Source of the DNA: JAJACP01 sp964350245 | GTDB taxonomy: Bacteria; Chlamydiota; Chlamydiia; Chlamydiales; JAAKFR01 | Direction of reading: 5' to 3' | Length of the DNA stretch: 38,613 nucleotides | Assembly (NCBI GenBank): GCA_964350245.1 | Contig: CAYGJC010000018.1 | Span: forward strand, 1-38,613 | Part shown: in pieces, positions 15,765 to 24,445 of the stretch | How the letters are laid out: each line of letters opens with the position of its first letter | Position numbering within the stretch: position 1 is the first letter of the stretch | Position numbers and translations under genes: made by a program | Notes under the pieces: model-generated | What the model was told of the DNA's origin: nothing | Database searches by the model: none | Seen by the model: only the letters and a program-made list of their open reading frames with translations

Positions 15765-16682
15765 ATGATTTTGATTATTGCAAAAGATGCTCAAGAGAGG
15801 CAGCGGGCTTTGGATAGAGCTTTAAAAAAAGAAAAGCCTGGAGCGCCGCATCTTTTTGATGTCGAAAACTTCAACGCTTTTTTTCAGGAGCTTGAAACGC
15901 TTCCTTTTCTTTCCAAGTCTAAGGTCGTTGTCATGCAGCTTATCGATCTACTTGATAAGAGGCAGACCGAACAGTTGGTAGACTATCTAGATAAGCCCAA
16001 CCCCTGGATTACACTCTACTTAACAGCAGCAGCTCTGCCGTCTAACAGTAAGTTGGTGAAGCAAGCCGATCAGGTGGTGCGCATTAAGGAAGAAAAGGTG
16101 TGGGAAAAAGAAAAACGGCTAGCGAGTTGGGTTGTCGAAGAGGCTGCGGCTTCTGGTGTTGTCATGACGCTTCCCGTGGCACAAACTTTTGTAAAAGCTG
16201 TTGATGCCCAATTTCTTCAGTCAGAGCTTGAGAAGCTAATCTGTTTCGTAGGGAATACGTGTTCCATTACATTAGAGGCGATCCAAGCAGTTTCCTCTCC
16301 GATTCACCATGAGACGCTTTGGCAGCTTGGCGACGCCATTTTTTCGATGGATGCGGCCTTATCTCTGCAGATCGGAAGCATTTTGCTCGAGGATGGAATG
16401 GCCCTTTTTCCTCTTTTAGCGCATCTGCGCACGCAGCTTCACACAACACAAAAGGTGTTAACGGCTCTACAGTCAGGGGGAAAGGAAGCCGTTATTCAAG
16501 CATTTCCGTATTTGAAAGGGGGGCTTTTAGATAAGAAAGTTGCTCTAGCCCAAAAATATGGAGTTTCTAGGCTTAAACAAGGACTTGTTTTCATCTATGA
16601 GACGGAATTGAAGGCTAAAAATAGTGCGATTGATCCCGAGATTTTGCTTGAGATGTTGCTGGTCAGATTGACTCTAACCTGA
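15765..16682 (+). CDS. holA: DNA polymerase III subunit delta
   Basis: This 305-residue protein resembles the clamp-loader delta subunit, which opens the beta sliding clamp. The N-terminal AAA-like domain lacks a Walker A, as expected for delta. Typical features are the segment FNAFFQELETLPFLSKSKVVVMQ (quoted here in part only as LETLPFLSKSKVVVMQ, about 47-63), WITLYLTAA around residue 84, and a helical C-terminal collar with ILLEDGMALFPLLAHLRTQL (about 206-225). It sits directly after hctB, the position of CT047 in C. trachomatis, which is annotated as this subunit. The start is ATG 15765 with no obvious Shine-Dalgarno. It converges with the small membrane protein gene (5-base gap). Confidence 0.82.
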   Translation: MILIIAKDAQERQRALDRALKKEKPGAPHLFDVENFNAFFQELETLPFLSKSKVVVMQLIDLLDKRQTEQLVDYLDKPNPWITLYLTAAALPSNSKLVKQADQVVRIKEEKVWEKEKRLASWVVEEAAASGVVMTLPVAQTFVKAVDAQFLQSELEKLICFVGNTCSITLEAIQAVSSPIHHETLWQLGDAIFSMDAALSLQIGSILLEDGMALFPLLAHLRTQLHTTQKVLTALQSGGKEAVIQAFPYLKGGLLDKKVALAQKYGVSRLKQGLVFIYETELKAKNSAIDPEILLEMLLVRLTLT

Positions 16683-16687
16683 ATCTC

Positions 16688-17047
16688 TCAGTCAGGAAGG
16701 GGCCAGTTGACAGCGCAGCACCCCCCAACCATGGCAAGACTAAAAGTGATAACGGTGCCGATGCCAACAGAGGTAAACGGCAACATACCCACCAGCCCCA
16801 ATATGGCTAAAATCGCCGTTATTAAGGTCGCTGGTGTCGCCAGTCCTCCCGAGGTAATCGTCAGCCCCACAGATAGCCCCAAAACCGTCCAACCAAACGG
16901 GGCACCCTGAAAAGCTGGAGTCGCCCCGGCGATTCCAATCGCAATGAGCGCAATTGCGAGAACAATCGTGGCAGCTCCCATCAGACCGGGGATATCAAAA
17001 TCTTTTTTGATTTCTCTAAGTGGAAGTTCTCTTGTGTTGGTAATCAT
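16688..17047 (-). CDS. Small multi-pass hydrophobic membrane protein, unknown
   Basis: I do not recognise this protein. It has 119 residues: a polar N-terminus of about 20 residues (ELPLREIKKDFDIPG), then three or four hydrophobic segments (about 21-43, 50-66, 68-90 and 92-112) rich in Ala, Gly, Ile and Thr with short turns. It starts 9 bases after the hemW-like stop on the same strand and is probably the last gene of the CT053-like/hemW operon. No ribosome binding site is apparent. Paired hydrophobic segments and small size recall chlamydial inclusion membrane (Inc) proteins, but a plain inner-membrane protein is equally possible. Confidence 0.55.
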   Translation of the reverse strand: MITNTRELPLREIKKDFDIPGLMGAATIVLAIALIAIGIAGATPAFQGAPFGWTVLGLSVGLTITSGGLATPATLITAILAILGLVGMLPFTSVGIGTVITFSLAMVGGCCAVNWPLPD

Positions 17048-17056
17048 GAAAGCATT

Positions 17057-18139
17057 TTAACAATTAATAATTAGTTCTGCAACAGTGTCGTGAAATAAAA
17101 GACCCTTATTTGTTAGTTTGTTATTTTCTAAGTACCCTTCTTGTTCAAGGTGGATTCGCAGTGATTCGAGAGCGTCGGGCCATCTTTCTAGCCCATCAAG
17201 AAGGCGGAGTTGGATGGCTACTCTTTCTTTTAACCGGGCCAGGGGATCAAGTTTTTCTTGGAAATCTGTTGGGTCGGACGCGTGCAAGAGTTTTTTTGCA
17301 TACCGGTGAAGGTGAGAACAGTTACGAAACCGAGCCTCTTTCCAGTAGCTAAAAGCAGAAGGACCAAACCCCAAAAAAGGACGTCCTTTCCAGTAGCCGG
17401 TATTGTGGCGGGAGGTGAAGCCTGGCTTGGCAAAGGCAGAAATTTCGTATCGCTGCAATCCTCCTGCTTCGAGTTTTTGGATAGCCATTTCGAGCATACG
17501 AAGGCTTGTCTCGTTCGAGGGAAGACTAGACTTAAGCTTCTCTTTTTGTTTGTAAAAGGAGGTGTGTGGTTCGATGGTGAGATTGTATAACGAAAGGTGT
17601 TGAATTGGCAGAGTAAGTGCGGTATCGAGAGTGGTCTCCCAGCTTTGGAGGGTTTGTCCGGGCAAGTCATACATTAAGTCGATCGTGATGTTTTGAATTC
17701 CGGAATCAACAAGCGAATAGATGACATGTTGGGCTTGTGAGGCTGTATGGGTGCGTGTGAGGGTGGTTAAAAGGGAGGGGTCGAACGATTGCACACCCAG
17801 GCTGACTCGGTTCACATTACTGAAGGGGACGACAGTTTCGGGATTGGCTTCAAGAGTAATCTCAACATCATTAGCTGGATTTATCCAAGACAAAATCGTA
17901 TCGATATTTTTTTGTCCTAATAAAGAGGGGGTGCCCCCGCCAAAATAGATAGAGATCAGTTTTCCATCGGTAGGCAAAAGCGGAGAGCGCATCTCCCACT
18001 CTTTTTTGAGGGCTTCCATATAAAGAGTGTGATACCTCTGCTGGTTGGGGATCACATAGAAGTGGCAATAGCCACATTTTTTGGTGCAAAAGGGAACATG
18101 AAAATAGAGGCTATATTCGCCACTACCATTCTGTGGCAT
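17057..18139 (-). CDS. hemW: HemW-like radical SAM protein (annotated as HemN in chlamydiae)
   Basis: From ATG 18139 this is 360 residues. The radical SAM cluster motif CTKKCGYC (Cys18, Cys22, Cys25) sits in HVPFCTKKCGYCHF, followed by GGGTPSLL (about 75-82), a SAM-binding glycine motif, then VSLGVQSFD and DLMYDLPGQT. True oxygen-independent coproporphyrinogen dehydrogenase (HemN) has CxxxCxxCxC; here the fourth Cys is Phe, the pattern of HemW heme chaperones. The C-terminal HemN_C domain is present. Upstream in-frame codons give a Lys-rich, non-homologous extension inside the neighbouring gene, so I set the start at ATG 18139, with GGAGG 14 bases upstream. It overlaps the CT053-like gene by 17 bases. 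Confidence 0.88.
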   Translation of the reverse strand: MPQNGSGEYSLYFHVPFCTKKCGYCHFYVIPNQQRYHTLYMEALKKEWEMRSPLLPTDGKLISIYFGGGTPSLLGQKNIDTILSWINPANDVEITLEANPETVVPFSNVNRVSLGVQSFDPSLLTTLTRTHTASQAQHVIYSLVDSGIQNITIDLMYDLPGQTLQSWETTLDTALTLPIQHLSLYNLTIEPHTSFYKQKEKLKSSLPSNETSLRMLEMAIQKLEAGGLQRYEISAFAKPGFTSRHNTGYWKGRPFLGFGPSAFSYWKEARFRNCSHLHRYAKKLLHASDPTDFQEKLDPLARLKERVAIQLRLLDGLERWPDALESLRIHLEQEGYLENNKLTNKGLLFHDTVAELIINC

Positions 18140-18572
18140 CAGGGTCAATGATTCCTCCACGACGCCAGCGGTTTCGGTCGCTAAAGGGATCTTCTTCTTC
18201 TTCCTCGACTTTTTCAACCTCTGTAGAAGCTGTTGCTTCTTCTTTATCTTCGTCGGTGGTCTGAAGATCCATCGATTCGGTTTCCATCTCCAAGCCAGCT
18301 TCGGTTGTCTCTCCAAACTCCACATCAGACATACTAGGCGTTTCAGGATACACAGTTTTAGCAGGTGTGCGTCTAGGGGCGGTAAACTCTTCCATATCGC
18401 CGCTCTCTTTGAGAAACTGAAGCCGCTCTTGCTCTTCTGAGATGCGCGCTTTTAGAAGAGCGATCTCCTCTTGATGTCGCTCAATCTCTTTTTTGGGGAC
18501 AAGGCCTAGCTTCATCCACTGCTCAAGATCGTGTAATTCTGTCTCAAATTTTTTAAGTCTATCGCTTTTCAT
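18123..18572 (-). CDS. Conserved chlamydial protein, CT053-like
   Basis: This 149-residue protein resembles the hypothetical CT053 of C. trachomatis as I recall it. The N-terminal half (about 1-58, MKSDRLKKFETELHDLEQW onward) is a charged coiled coil with LGLVPKKEIERH. The second half is acidic and low-complexity with runs of Glu (about 100-132), ending in a basic patch RNRWRRGG. It has no signal peptide or membrane helix. It is first in an operon with hemW, overlapping it by 17 bases, and keeps the CT052-CT053 adjacency. Expression data in Chlamydia are not something I can cite, and function is unknown. The long acidic tail could be a protein-interaction or secretion feature, but nothing shows this directly. 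Confidence 0.72.
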   Translation of the reverse strand: MKSDRLKKFETELHDLEQWMKLGLVPKKEIERHQEEIALLKARISEEQERLQFLKESGDMEEFTAPRRTPAKTVYPETPSMSDVEFGETTEAGLEMETESMDLQTTDEDKEEATASTEVEKVEEEEEDPFSDRNRWRRGGIIDPDATEW

Positions 18573-18600
18573 ACGCTCCGTCCGATTAAGAGACTGTATT

Positions 18601-18626
18601 AAAAAACTGATAACGCTTATCTTCAG
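18601..18626 (-). terminator. Probable terminator of the lipoprotein-resB-ccsA operon
   Basis: Read on the minus strand, the sequence at 18626-18607 can fold as GATAA-GCG-TTATC with an outer CT/AG pair and a small bulge, and six T residues follow (18606-18601). It lies about 75 bases after the ccsA stop and just before the CT053-like gene. The stem is short, so efficiency is uncertain. Confidence 0.5.
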
Positions 18627-18701
18627 TCATCTTTGGCGTTCCAAGCCTGACTAAATCTAAACATTCTAAGTTTTTCAACACAGCCCGATTAGGGGGAAGG
18701 T

Positions 18702-19775
18702 TTACCTTCTTGGACCTTTTTTTTCAATCACCCAATTTTTGTAAATCTTTTTTAGCAAAAAAAGAGAAATAAAAAGTCCCTCGGCTGCCAAGAAGAGGAA
18801 GTAGTAGAGCTCACCTCCCGACCCAAATCCATAGCTATGCAAGCCTGCTGACAGGATATAATTGACTCCATACCAAGTGAACGTAATGGAAAGCAAACCA
18901 ATGATGGCACCCATGGCCAAACCGCGCCCCCCGATTTTCTTAAACTTGTAGGCATGAATCCAGATCAAATAGAGTCCGCTTGAAATAAAGGCCCACGCTT
19001 CTTTGGGATCCCAGTCCCAAAAGCGGCCCCAGCTTTGTGCTGCCCATACTCCGCCTAGCAGCGTTCCGCCAATCAAAAGAGCCGTGCCGATGTACAGAGC
19101 GCGTAAAAGGGTGCGCTCAAGTAAAGGAGTCGGTTTAATCAGGTAGATATGCCCGAGAATACCTGAGAAAAAAAAGATCCCATAGCTGCCCACTACCATC
19201 AAGACATGGACAATCAGCCAGTATTGGGAATCTAGAACAGCTTGGACATTCTGAAAGCGCATCTGAGTGGGAAGAAAGGATAAGAGGAGCGCTGCGGTTA
19301 AAGCGCCTACCTGCTCTTTTTTGAAAAATAGACTCACGAGCACAGCAATCCACGGCACGTAGAGGATCGTTTCTGCCATATTCGAAACGGGTGGGCGTTG
19401 TAGAATATAACAGTTGAGAGCGAGAATGGCTGTGTGGAGCGCAAATGGAATATAGATGGCTCTTCGCAGCAAAAGGGAAAGGAGATAGCCGGCAATCAAA
19501 ATCCATTTAACAGGAAATGCGTGTAAAAAGAGTTCGGCTTGCAACTGCCGCTTGGTGGGATAGGTTAGGGTTTTGCCATGCGCTTTTTGGTAGGGCTTTC
19601 CTTCAAGCTTTTGATAGTTCTCCACGTCTTCATGGAAGGGAATACGGCCCTCCTCTCTAAGCTGAGTCACATTCTGCTGCTCTTGCGGTAGCGTTCCATA
19701 GGGTTGATACCGCCCTTCATGCAAGACGGGCGCCCATGAGCTAAATGCGAAAAAAAGGAGAAGCAGTTTAACCAT
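18702..19775 (-). CDS. ccsA: Cytochrome c maturation protein CcsA (CcmC/CcmF superfamily)
   Basis: This is the heme-handling integral membrane subunit of the system II (ResB/CcsA) cytochrome c synthase. From ATG 19775 it has 357 residues. The tryptophan-rich heme motif WGRFWDWDPKEAW (about 249-261) is perfect, with flanking candidate heme-ligand histidines near 190 and 274. A signal-like segment (about 1-18) precedes a soluble stretch (about 19-85) starting HEGRYQPYG, and then seven or eight membrane segments. The ATG lies 8 bases inside resB, indicating coupled translation; an earlier in-frame start would put a poorly matching extension in resB. The soluble extension before the first core helix is longer than in minimal CcsA proteins. 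Such genes are absent from Chlamydia proper, as far as I know. Confidence 0.9.
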   Translation of the reverse strand: MVKLLLLFFAFSSWAPVLHEGRYQPYGTLPQEQQNVTQLREEGRIPFHEDVENYQKLEGKPYQKAHGKTLTYPTKRQLQAELFLHAFPVKWILIAGYLLSLLLRRAIYIPFALHTAILALNCYILQRPPVSNMAETILYVPWIAVLVSLFFKKEQVGALTAALLLSFLPTQMRFQNVQAVLDSQYWLIVHVLMVVGSYGIFFFSGILGHIYLIKPTPLLERTLLRALYIGTALLIGGTLLGGVWAAQSWGRFWDWDPKEAWAFISSGLYLIWIHAYKFKKIGGRGLAMGAIIGLLSITFTWYGVNYILSAGLHSYGFGSGGELYYFLFLAAEGLFISLFLLKKIYKNWVIEKKGPRR

Positions 19776-21057
19776 ATCGCCTACGAAGATACAGTAGCAG
19801 CATTCCAAGAGCAAGGATAACGGCACCCGGATAGGTGAGGACATAACGGACAGGGTCATAATTCACGACAATTTGGGCACGCTTGGCTCCCATAGGCGGA
19901 GTGAGTAGATTAGCCAGATAGAAGCGGTATCCGTTTTTTTCGTAAACTCGATTCATGCTGATGGTGGCCTCCTCCCCGTCGATGAGAAGATCTGATTCAA
20001 AGCTATAGGGCTGTGTGGTGCCGGGATAGTTAATCTGTCTGGCTGCGCGGAGACGGACATGAACAGGGATCACTTTTTCCAGAGATTGAAAGCGCATCAA
20101 ATAACGTCCACCTAATACAGGCCATTTAAAACCGGTAGCAAATTTATCATAGGTCAAGGTGACGAGTTCAGATTGAGCTTGATCGGAGACAAGCAGACGG
20201 ATGCGTGGTATGAGCTCTTCTTTTTTTTTGTGGGGCGGAAGTGCTTTAGAGAGGCGGGTGAGCGGGGCGGTTAGCTCAATGGGAGGAAATGTTTGGGGAA
20301 GTTCGGCAAAAACTCCATATCCGCCATATCCTTTGTCAAAAATCAAAAAAGCTTGGTTGTCAAAGGGGTGTATAAAGCGTTCTCCTCGGTTGTTGAACGC
20401 GACAAGATGTTCTTTTTCCTCTGAATCGCGCACAAAAAAAAGAGAGGCCTTGCCAGTGAAGGTGAAAGCATTTGGTTCTCCATGCGCGGCTTGGATCGTG
20501 TAGTGTGTTGTTTCCAAAGGGGGGCCATCAAGTGGGATGGGAGGAAGACCGACGATATGACCCCACTCTCCTTTGAGAAACCCTTCAAATGATTCTTCTG
20601 AGTGTTCGCTCCATTCGACTAGTTTGATAGAGAGCGGACCACTTTGCATTTCTGGTTTCAGGGGAAAGATCCGGCGCCCATCCGGGCTTTCCACAAGTAA
20701 AGCGTGGGTGTTGGGGAGGAAAATGCGCTCCGCTCCGCTTCCTTCGGCAATCCCCATCGATCCTTGGAGACCAAAGTGACTCTTGCACAGGACACCTGCG
20801 AGAATCATAAGCAAGCCGAGGTGGGTGATGATAAACGGAATATGATGGAGGCGAAAGGGAAGTCGTCTGAGGGTGGCGAATAAGATATTCACAAAATAGA
20901 GCCACAAAAGAAGCTGAAAGAGGGGACTGTTGTAGGTAAAATAAGCCGCGTAGAGGTGAGAGCCACTCCACGACTCAAGAAAGGTTCCCGCCATAACAAA
21001 AAGAACGGTGAGGCCAAGAAGGACAATGGCGAAGTAGACACTTCCGATTTGTTTCAT
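19768..21057 (-). CDS. resB: ResB-like cytochrome c biogenesis protein
   Basis: This 429-residue membrane protein matches the ResB/Ccs1 partner of CcsA, which holds apocytochrome c and helps heme ligation on the outer face of the inner membrane. Helices occur at about 5-25, 40-62 and 72-92, a periplasmic domain spans about 95-405, and a last helix is at about 405-422. The recognisable start is GLTVLFVMAGTFLES (14-28), and HHIPFIITHLGLLMILAG supplies a histidine at the helix edge. The late segment EKNGYRFYLANL is typical of ResB proteins, in which substrates approach the membrane. It overlaps the lipoprotein gene by 4 bases (ATGA) and ccsA by 8, so the three genes form one operon. Confidence 0.85.
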   Translation of the reverse strand: MKQIGSVYFAIVLLGLTVLFVMAGTFLESWSGSHLYAAYFTYNSPLFQLLLWLYFVNILFATLRRLPFRLHHIPFIITHLGLLMILAGVLCKSHFGLQGSMGIAEGSGAERIFLPNTHALLVESPDGRRIFPLKPEMQSGPLSIKLVEWSEHSEESFEGFLKGEWGHIVGLPPIPLDGPPLETTHYTIQAAHGEPNAFTFTGKASLFFVRDSEEKEHLVAFNNRGERFIHPFDNQAFLIFDKGYGGYGVFAELPQTFPPIELTAPLTRLSKALPPHKKKEELIPRIRLLVSDQAQSELVTLTYDKFATGFKWPVLGGRYLMRFQSLEKVIPVHVRLRAARQINYPGTTQPYSFESDLLIDGEEATISMNRVYEKNGYRFYLANLLTPPMGAKRAQIVVNYDPVRYVLTYPGAVILALGMLLLYLRRRYG

Positions 21058-21656
21058 CGGGCAGGAAGCTCTTGGATCAGTTCAAAGCTATTGGCAAAGA
21101 GATCAATCTCCGCGCGATGCGCTGCGTAGGGGCCAACCACTTTAATCGTATAATCAGCGCGCATCTGCTTATAGTGCTCTTCTTCCTCTCTGGTACTAGC
21201 CAAAAAACTTAAGGTTTGGTAGTGCTCTAAATCGAGTTGTAGGCTCCGTGCTAAAACGCCAGCACTCTCGATCTCTAGCCCCGCAAAGCCGCCGTGTCCA
21301 ACGGGCGTCACTTGATGCGGCTGTTCTCCGATCTGCCTAACCCATCTAGCTATTTGTGCTTGAGGGGGAATCCGCTCTTCAAGTGACTGAGAGGGGAAAG
21401 TATGCACATAAAGATGCACTCCCTCATCGATCTGAAAGGTTACATTCGAAAGAGTTGTATCTTCAATCGATCCTTCCGGTTCCCTTCTTTTCCAGCCGGT
21501 GGGCACTTTAGCTCGATAGACAGGGCGGCGCACAGGGAGTGCTCCCTCTACCCGTTCTTCCCTCCCGGTAAAGGTTTCCAGGCTAAAGGGAGGCACCTTT
21601 TCAGGACATGTATCACAGCTGGTCAAAAGCAAAAGAAAAAACAGAGATTTCTTCAT
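21054..21656 (-). CDS. Putative lipoprotein linked to resB-ccsA
   Basis: I do not recognise a family. The protein has 200 residues with a lipoprotein signal: MKKSLFFLLLLTSC, with the lipobox LLTSC and lipidated Cys14. The mature part has beta-rich segments and conserved-looking stretches such as KVPTGWKRREPEG and HGGFAGLEIESAG. It overlaps resB by 4 bases and is first in the operon, so a role in cytochrome c maturation or in an associated respiratory chain is the best inference. There is no CXXCH or thioredoxin motif, so it is neither a cytochrome c nor a CcsX-type thioredoxin. AGGAA about 9 bases upstream of ATG 21656 is the likely Shine-Dalgarno. Confidence 0.7.
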   Translation of the reverse strand: MKKSLFFLLLLTSCDTCPEKVPPFSLETFTGREERVEGALPVRRPVYRAKVPTGWKRREPEGSIEDTTLSNVTFQIDEGVHLYVHTFPSQSLEERIPPQAQIARWVRQIGEQPHQVTPVGHGGFAGLEIESAGVLARSLQLDLEHYQTLSFLASTREEEEHYKQMRADYTIKVVGPYAAHRAEIDLFANSFELIQELPAR

Positions 21657-21709
21657 TGGTACGGTTCCTGCTAGAAAAGAAAAAAGACTGTAGCAAAGAA
21701 CGGATTTTT

Positions 21710-24445
21710 ATGTCCTCATCCCGCGTGTTTACTTATATGCATTTGGCCAACATCGAGTTGATTGAAGCGATGCATAAGGAGTTTTTATCAGACCCTGAAA
21801 GTGTTGATTCCTCCTGGCGCCATTTTTTCGAGGGGATGGAGTTTGGGACCTACCAAAAATTTAAACAGGCTCCTGCAGCAGCCATTGCCGATCTTCGCGT
21901 CTACAATCTCATCGAAGCCTACCGCAAATATGGGCATTTACAAGCTAGGTTCAATCCCATTGCTGCCGAAGAGCCTCCTGAGGCTCAAGAGCTAAAGATG
22001 TCGACATTAGGGTTTCAAGATGATGAGCAAGAGAAGGTTTTTCCTACTTTCGGACTTCTCAAAGAAGACACTGCCCCCCTTGCACAAATTGTGGCTGCAT
22101 TGAAAGAGATCTACTGTGGGTTGATTGGTGTTGAATACATGGGACGGCAGGGCCCTGAATTTGAAAAATGGATCCAAACAGAGATTGAGCCGACCCAATT
22201 TCGTCCCCGCTTTTCAATTGAAGACAAAAAAAGTATTCTTCAGCACCTCAATAAATCTGAGCTATTTGAGATCTTCCTGCATACCAAATATGTGGGTCAG
22301 AAACGCTTTTCTTTAGAGGGGGGTGAGACATTGATTCCAATTCTCTCTGAGATTGTGGACAAAGGTTCTCAATTGGGCATGCAAGAATTTGTGATTGGTA
22401 TGGCCCACCGGGGACGTCTCAATGTCTTGTGTAACATCCTCAACAAATCCTATAGCATGGTCTTCAGTGAATTTGAAGATTATGTTGATCCGAATCGAGT
22501 CGAAACAGCGGGCGATGTGAAGTACCACAAAGGGTATTCAGCCGATGTGACCTCCCGTTTTGGCAAACCTGTTCACATTACCCTCAATGCGAATCCGAGT
22601 CATCTCGAATCGGTCGATCCTGTTGTGGAGGGGAAAGTGCGGGCCAAACAGGTGCTGCACGATGACAACGATCAGACCCGAGTGGTGCCTATTCTCATTC
22701 ATGGTGACGCCTCTATAGCTGGTCAGGGCGTTGTGTATGAAACACTTCAGTTGCACCATATTTCAGGATATGGAACAGGGGGAACGATTCATATCGTCGT
22801 CAATAACCAGATTGGATTCACCACACTTCCCAAAGAGTATCGTTCTACCCGTTATAGCACAGATATTGCCCATGCGTTTGGCTTTCCTGTTTTTCACGTA
22901 AACGCCGAAGATCCCGAAGGGTGCGCGTATGCAACTGAGCTTGCGTTGCGGATCCGGCATCAGTTTCACATCGATGTTTTCATTGAACTCAACTGCTACC
23001 GAAAATATGGCCACAACGAGAGTGATGAACCGATGTTCACTCAGCCCATCGAATACACTCTGATCAAGCAAAAAAAATCCATTCGGGAAATCTACCGCGA
23101 TGATCTGATTCATCAAGGCGTGCTAGAGCGGGTCATGGCATTGGAGATGGAAGAGCAGTTTAAAAGAGCGCTTCACTTTGAGCTCGATGAGTTAAAAATT
23201 GCCAAAGTGGCTCCGGTGCAAGAGGCGTTTGGAGGGGAGTGGAAAGAGTTTCGCAAAGCAGACAAGAGTGCGCTTTTTGAACCTGTTTCCACGGGCGTTG
23301 ATCTTGTCCTTCTCAAGGAGGTCGGCGCGCGTCTGGCGACGATTCCTGAAGGGTTCGAGGTGCATAAAAAATTGATCCGTTTGATTGAGAATCGCAGACA
23401 AATGGCAGCAGGAGAGGCTCCACTTGACTGGGCGATGGGAGAGTATTTTGCTTTTGCGACTCTTTTGTGGGAGGGAAGACATGTCCGGCTTTCTGGTCAA
23501 GATAGCCAGCGCGGTACCTTCACTCAACGGCACACCGTTTGGGTCGACCAAAAGACCGGAAAAAGGCACTTTCCTCTCGTGCATCTCAACGAAAAACAGG
23601 GGCTATTCACAGTTTATAACTCACCCCTTTCTGAATTTGCCGTCCTTGGTTTTGAGTTTGGCTATAGCTTAGCGTATCCGTCTGCTCTTGTGCTTTGGGA
23701 GGCGCAGTTTGGCGATTTTGCCAACGGCGGTCAAGTGATCTTTGATCAATATCTCGCCACCTCAGAGCAGAAGTGGCGCCGTTACTCTGGACTAGTTGTC
23801 CTGCTACCTCATGGTTATGAGGGGCAAGGTGCCGAGCACTCCTCCGGTCGGATTGAACGGTTTTTGCAACTCGCAGCCGAGTCGAATTTTCAGGTGGTCT
23901 ATCCGACAACTCCAGTGCAGTACTTTCATCTGCTCCGTAGACAAGTGCTTCGAAATGTCCGCCTTCCGCTCATTGTATTCACGCCCAAAGGGCTTTTGCG
24001 CCATCCTAAATGCATCAGCAAACTGGAAGAACTCTCTTCGGGGATGTTTCAAGAGATTCTCGATGACCCTACAAAGCCCAGAAAAGCGACCCGTCTGATT
24101 CTCTGTTCCGGGCGTGTGTACTACGACTTGCTTCAAGAGCGGGAAAAAAGAGGGAAACAAGAGAGTGTGGCTCTTGTGCGTATCGAACAGCTCTACCCGT
24201 TGCATACAGAAAGACTCGCTGCTGTGATCGCAGAGTACAAAGAGATTACGGAATACTTTTGGGTGCAAGAAGAGCCGCGTAATATGGGCGCTTTTAGTTA
24301 TATGTACCCCATTTTGCAAAAAATGCTTCCCAAAACGGCTCTTTTACAGTATGTCGGACACAATAGGAGTGCGGCGACCGCAACAGGAATCCACCATAAG
24401 CACGATCAAGAACTCGAGCAACTGATGAACATGGCATTTGACTAA
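21710..24445 (+). CDS. sucA: 2-oxoglutarate dehydrogenase E1 component
   Basis: The thiamine diphosphate-dependent E1 subunit decarboxylates 2-oxoglutarate and passes the succinyl group to the lipoyl domain of SucB. From ATG 21710 it has 911 residues, the family's usual length. Seen: an N-terminal segment (SVDSSWRHFFEGM), GMAHRGRLNVL (about 230), NPSHLE and VVEGKVRAKQ, a ThDP-binding segment GDASIAGQGVVYETL (about 331), NNQIGFTT, and C-terminal LPHGYEGQGAEHSS and VQEEPRNMG. An in-frame GTG/ATG extension upstream would run into the divergent lipoprotein gene and does not resemble SucA. The region 21657-21709 must hold the divergent promoters. sucB starts on the stop codon's last base. Confidence 0.97.
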   Translation: MSSSRVFTYMHLANIELIEAMHKEFLSDPESVDSSWRHFFEGMEFGTYQKFKQAPAAAIADLRVYNLIEAYRKYGHLQARFNPIAAEEPPEAQELKMSTLGFQDDEQEKVFPTFGLLKEDTAPLAQIVAALKEIYCGLIGVEYMGRQGPEFEKWIQTEIEPTQFRPRFSIEDKKSILQHLNKSELFEIFLHTKYVGQKRFSLEGGETLIPILSEIVDKGSQLGMQEFVIGMAHRGRLNVLCNILNKSYSMVFSEFEDYVDPNRVETAGDVKYHKGYSADVTSRFGKPVHITLNANPSHLESVDPVVEGKVRAKQVLHDDNDQTRVVPILIHGDASIAGQGVVYETLQLHHISGYGTGGTIHIVVNNQIGFTTLPKEYRSTRYSTDIAHAFGFPVFHVNAEDPEGCAYATELALRIRHQFHIDVFIELNCYRKYGHNESDEPMFTQPIEYTLIKQKKSIREIYRDDLIHQGVLERVMALEMEEQFKRALHFELDELKIAKVAPVQEAFGGEWKEFRKADKSALFEPVSTGVDLVLLKEVGARLATIPEGFEVHKKLIRLIENRRQMAAGEAPLDWAMGEYFAFATLLWEGRHVRLSGQDSQRGTFTQRHTVWVDQKTGKRHFPLVHLNEKQGLFTVYNSPLSEFAVLGFEFGYSLAYPSALVLWEAQFGDFANGGQVIFDQYLATSEQKWRRYSGLVVLLPHGYEGQGAEHSSGRIERFLQLAAESNFQVVYPTTPVQYFHLLRRQVLRNVRLPLIVFTPKGLLRHPKCISKLEELSSGMFQEILDDPTKPRKATRLILCSGRVYYDLLQEREKRGKQESVALVRIEQLYPLHTERLAAVIAEYKEITEYFWVQEEPRNMGAFSYMYPILQKMLPKTALLQYVGHNRSAATATGIHHKHDQELEQLMNMAFD

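Noticed and set aside
18140..18325. Upstream extension of the hemW-like gene
   Set aside because: It would add 62 Lys/Trp-rich residues lying wholly within the CT053-like gene; the HemN/HemW family starts near the YLYFHVPFC-type segment (here SLYFHVPFC).
19776..19859. Upstream start of ccsA inside resB
   Set aside because: It would extend far into resB with residues unlike CcsA; ATG 19775 gives a signal-like N-terminus and a compact 8-base overlap.
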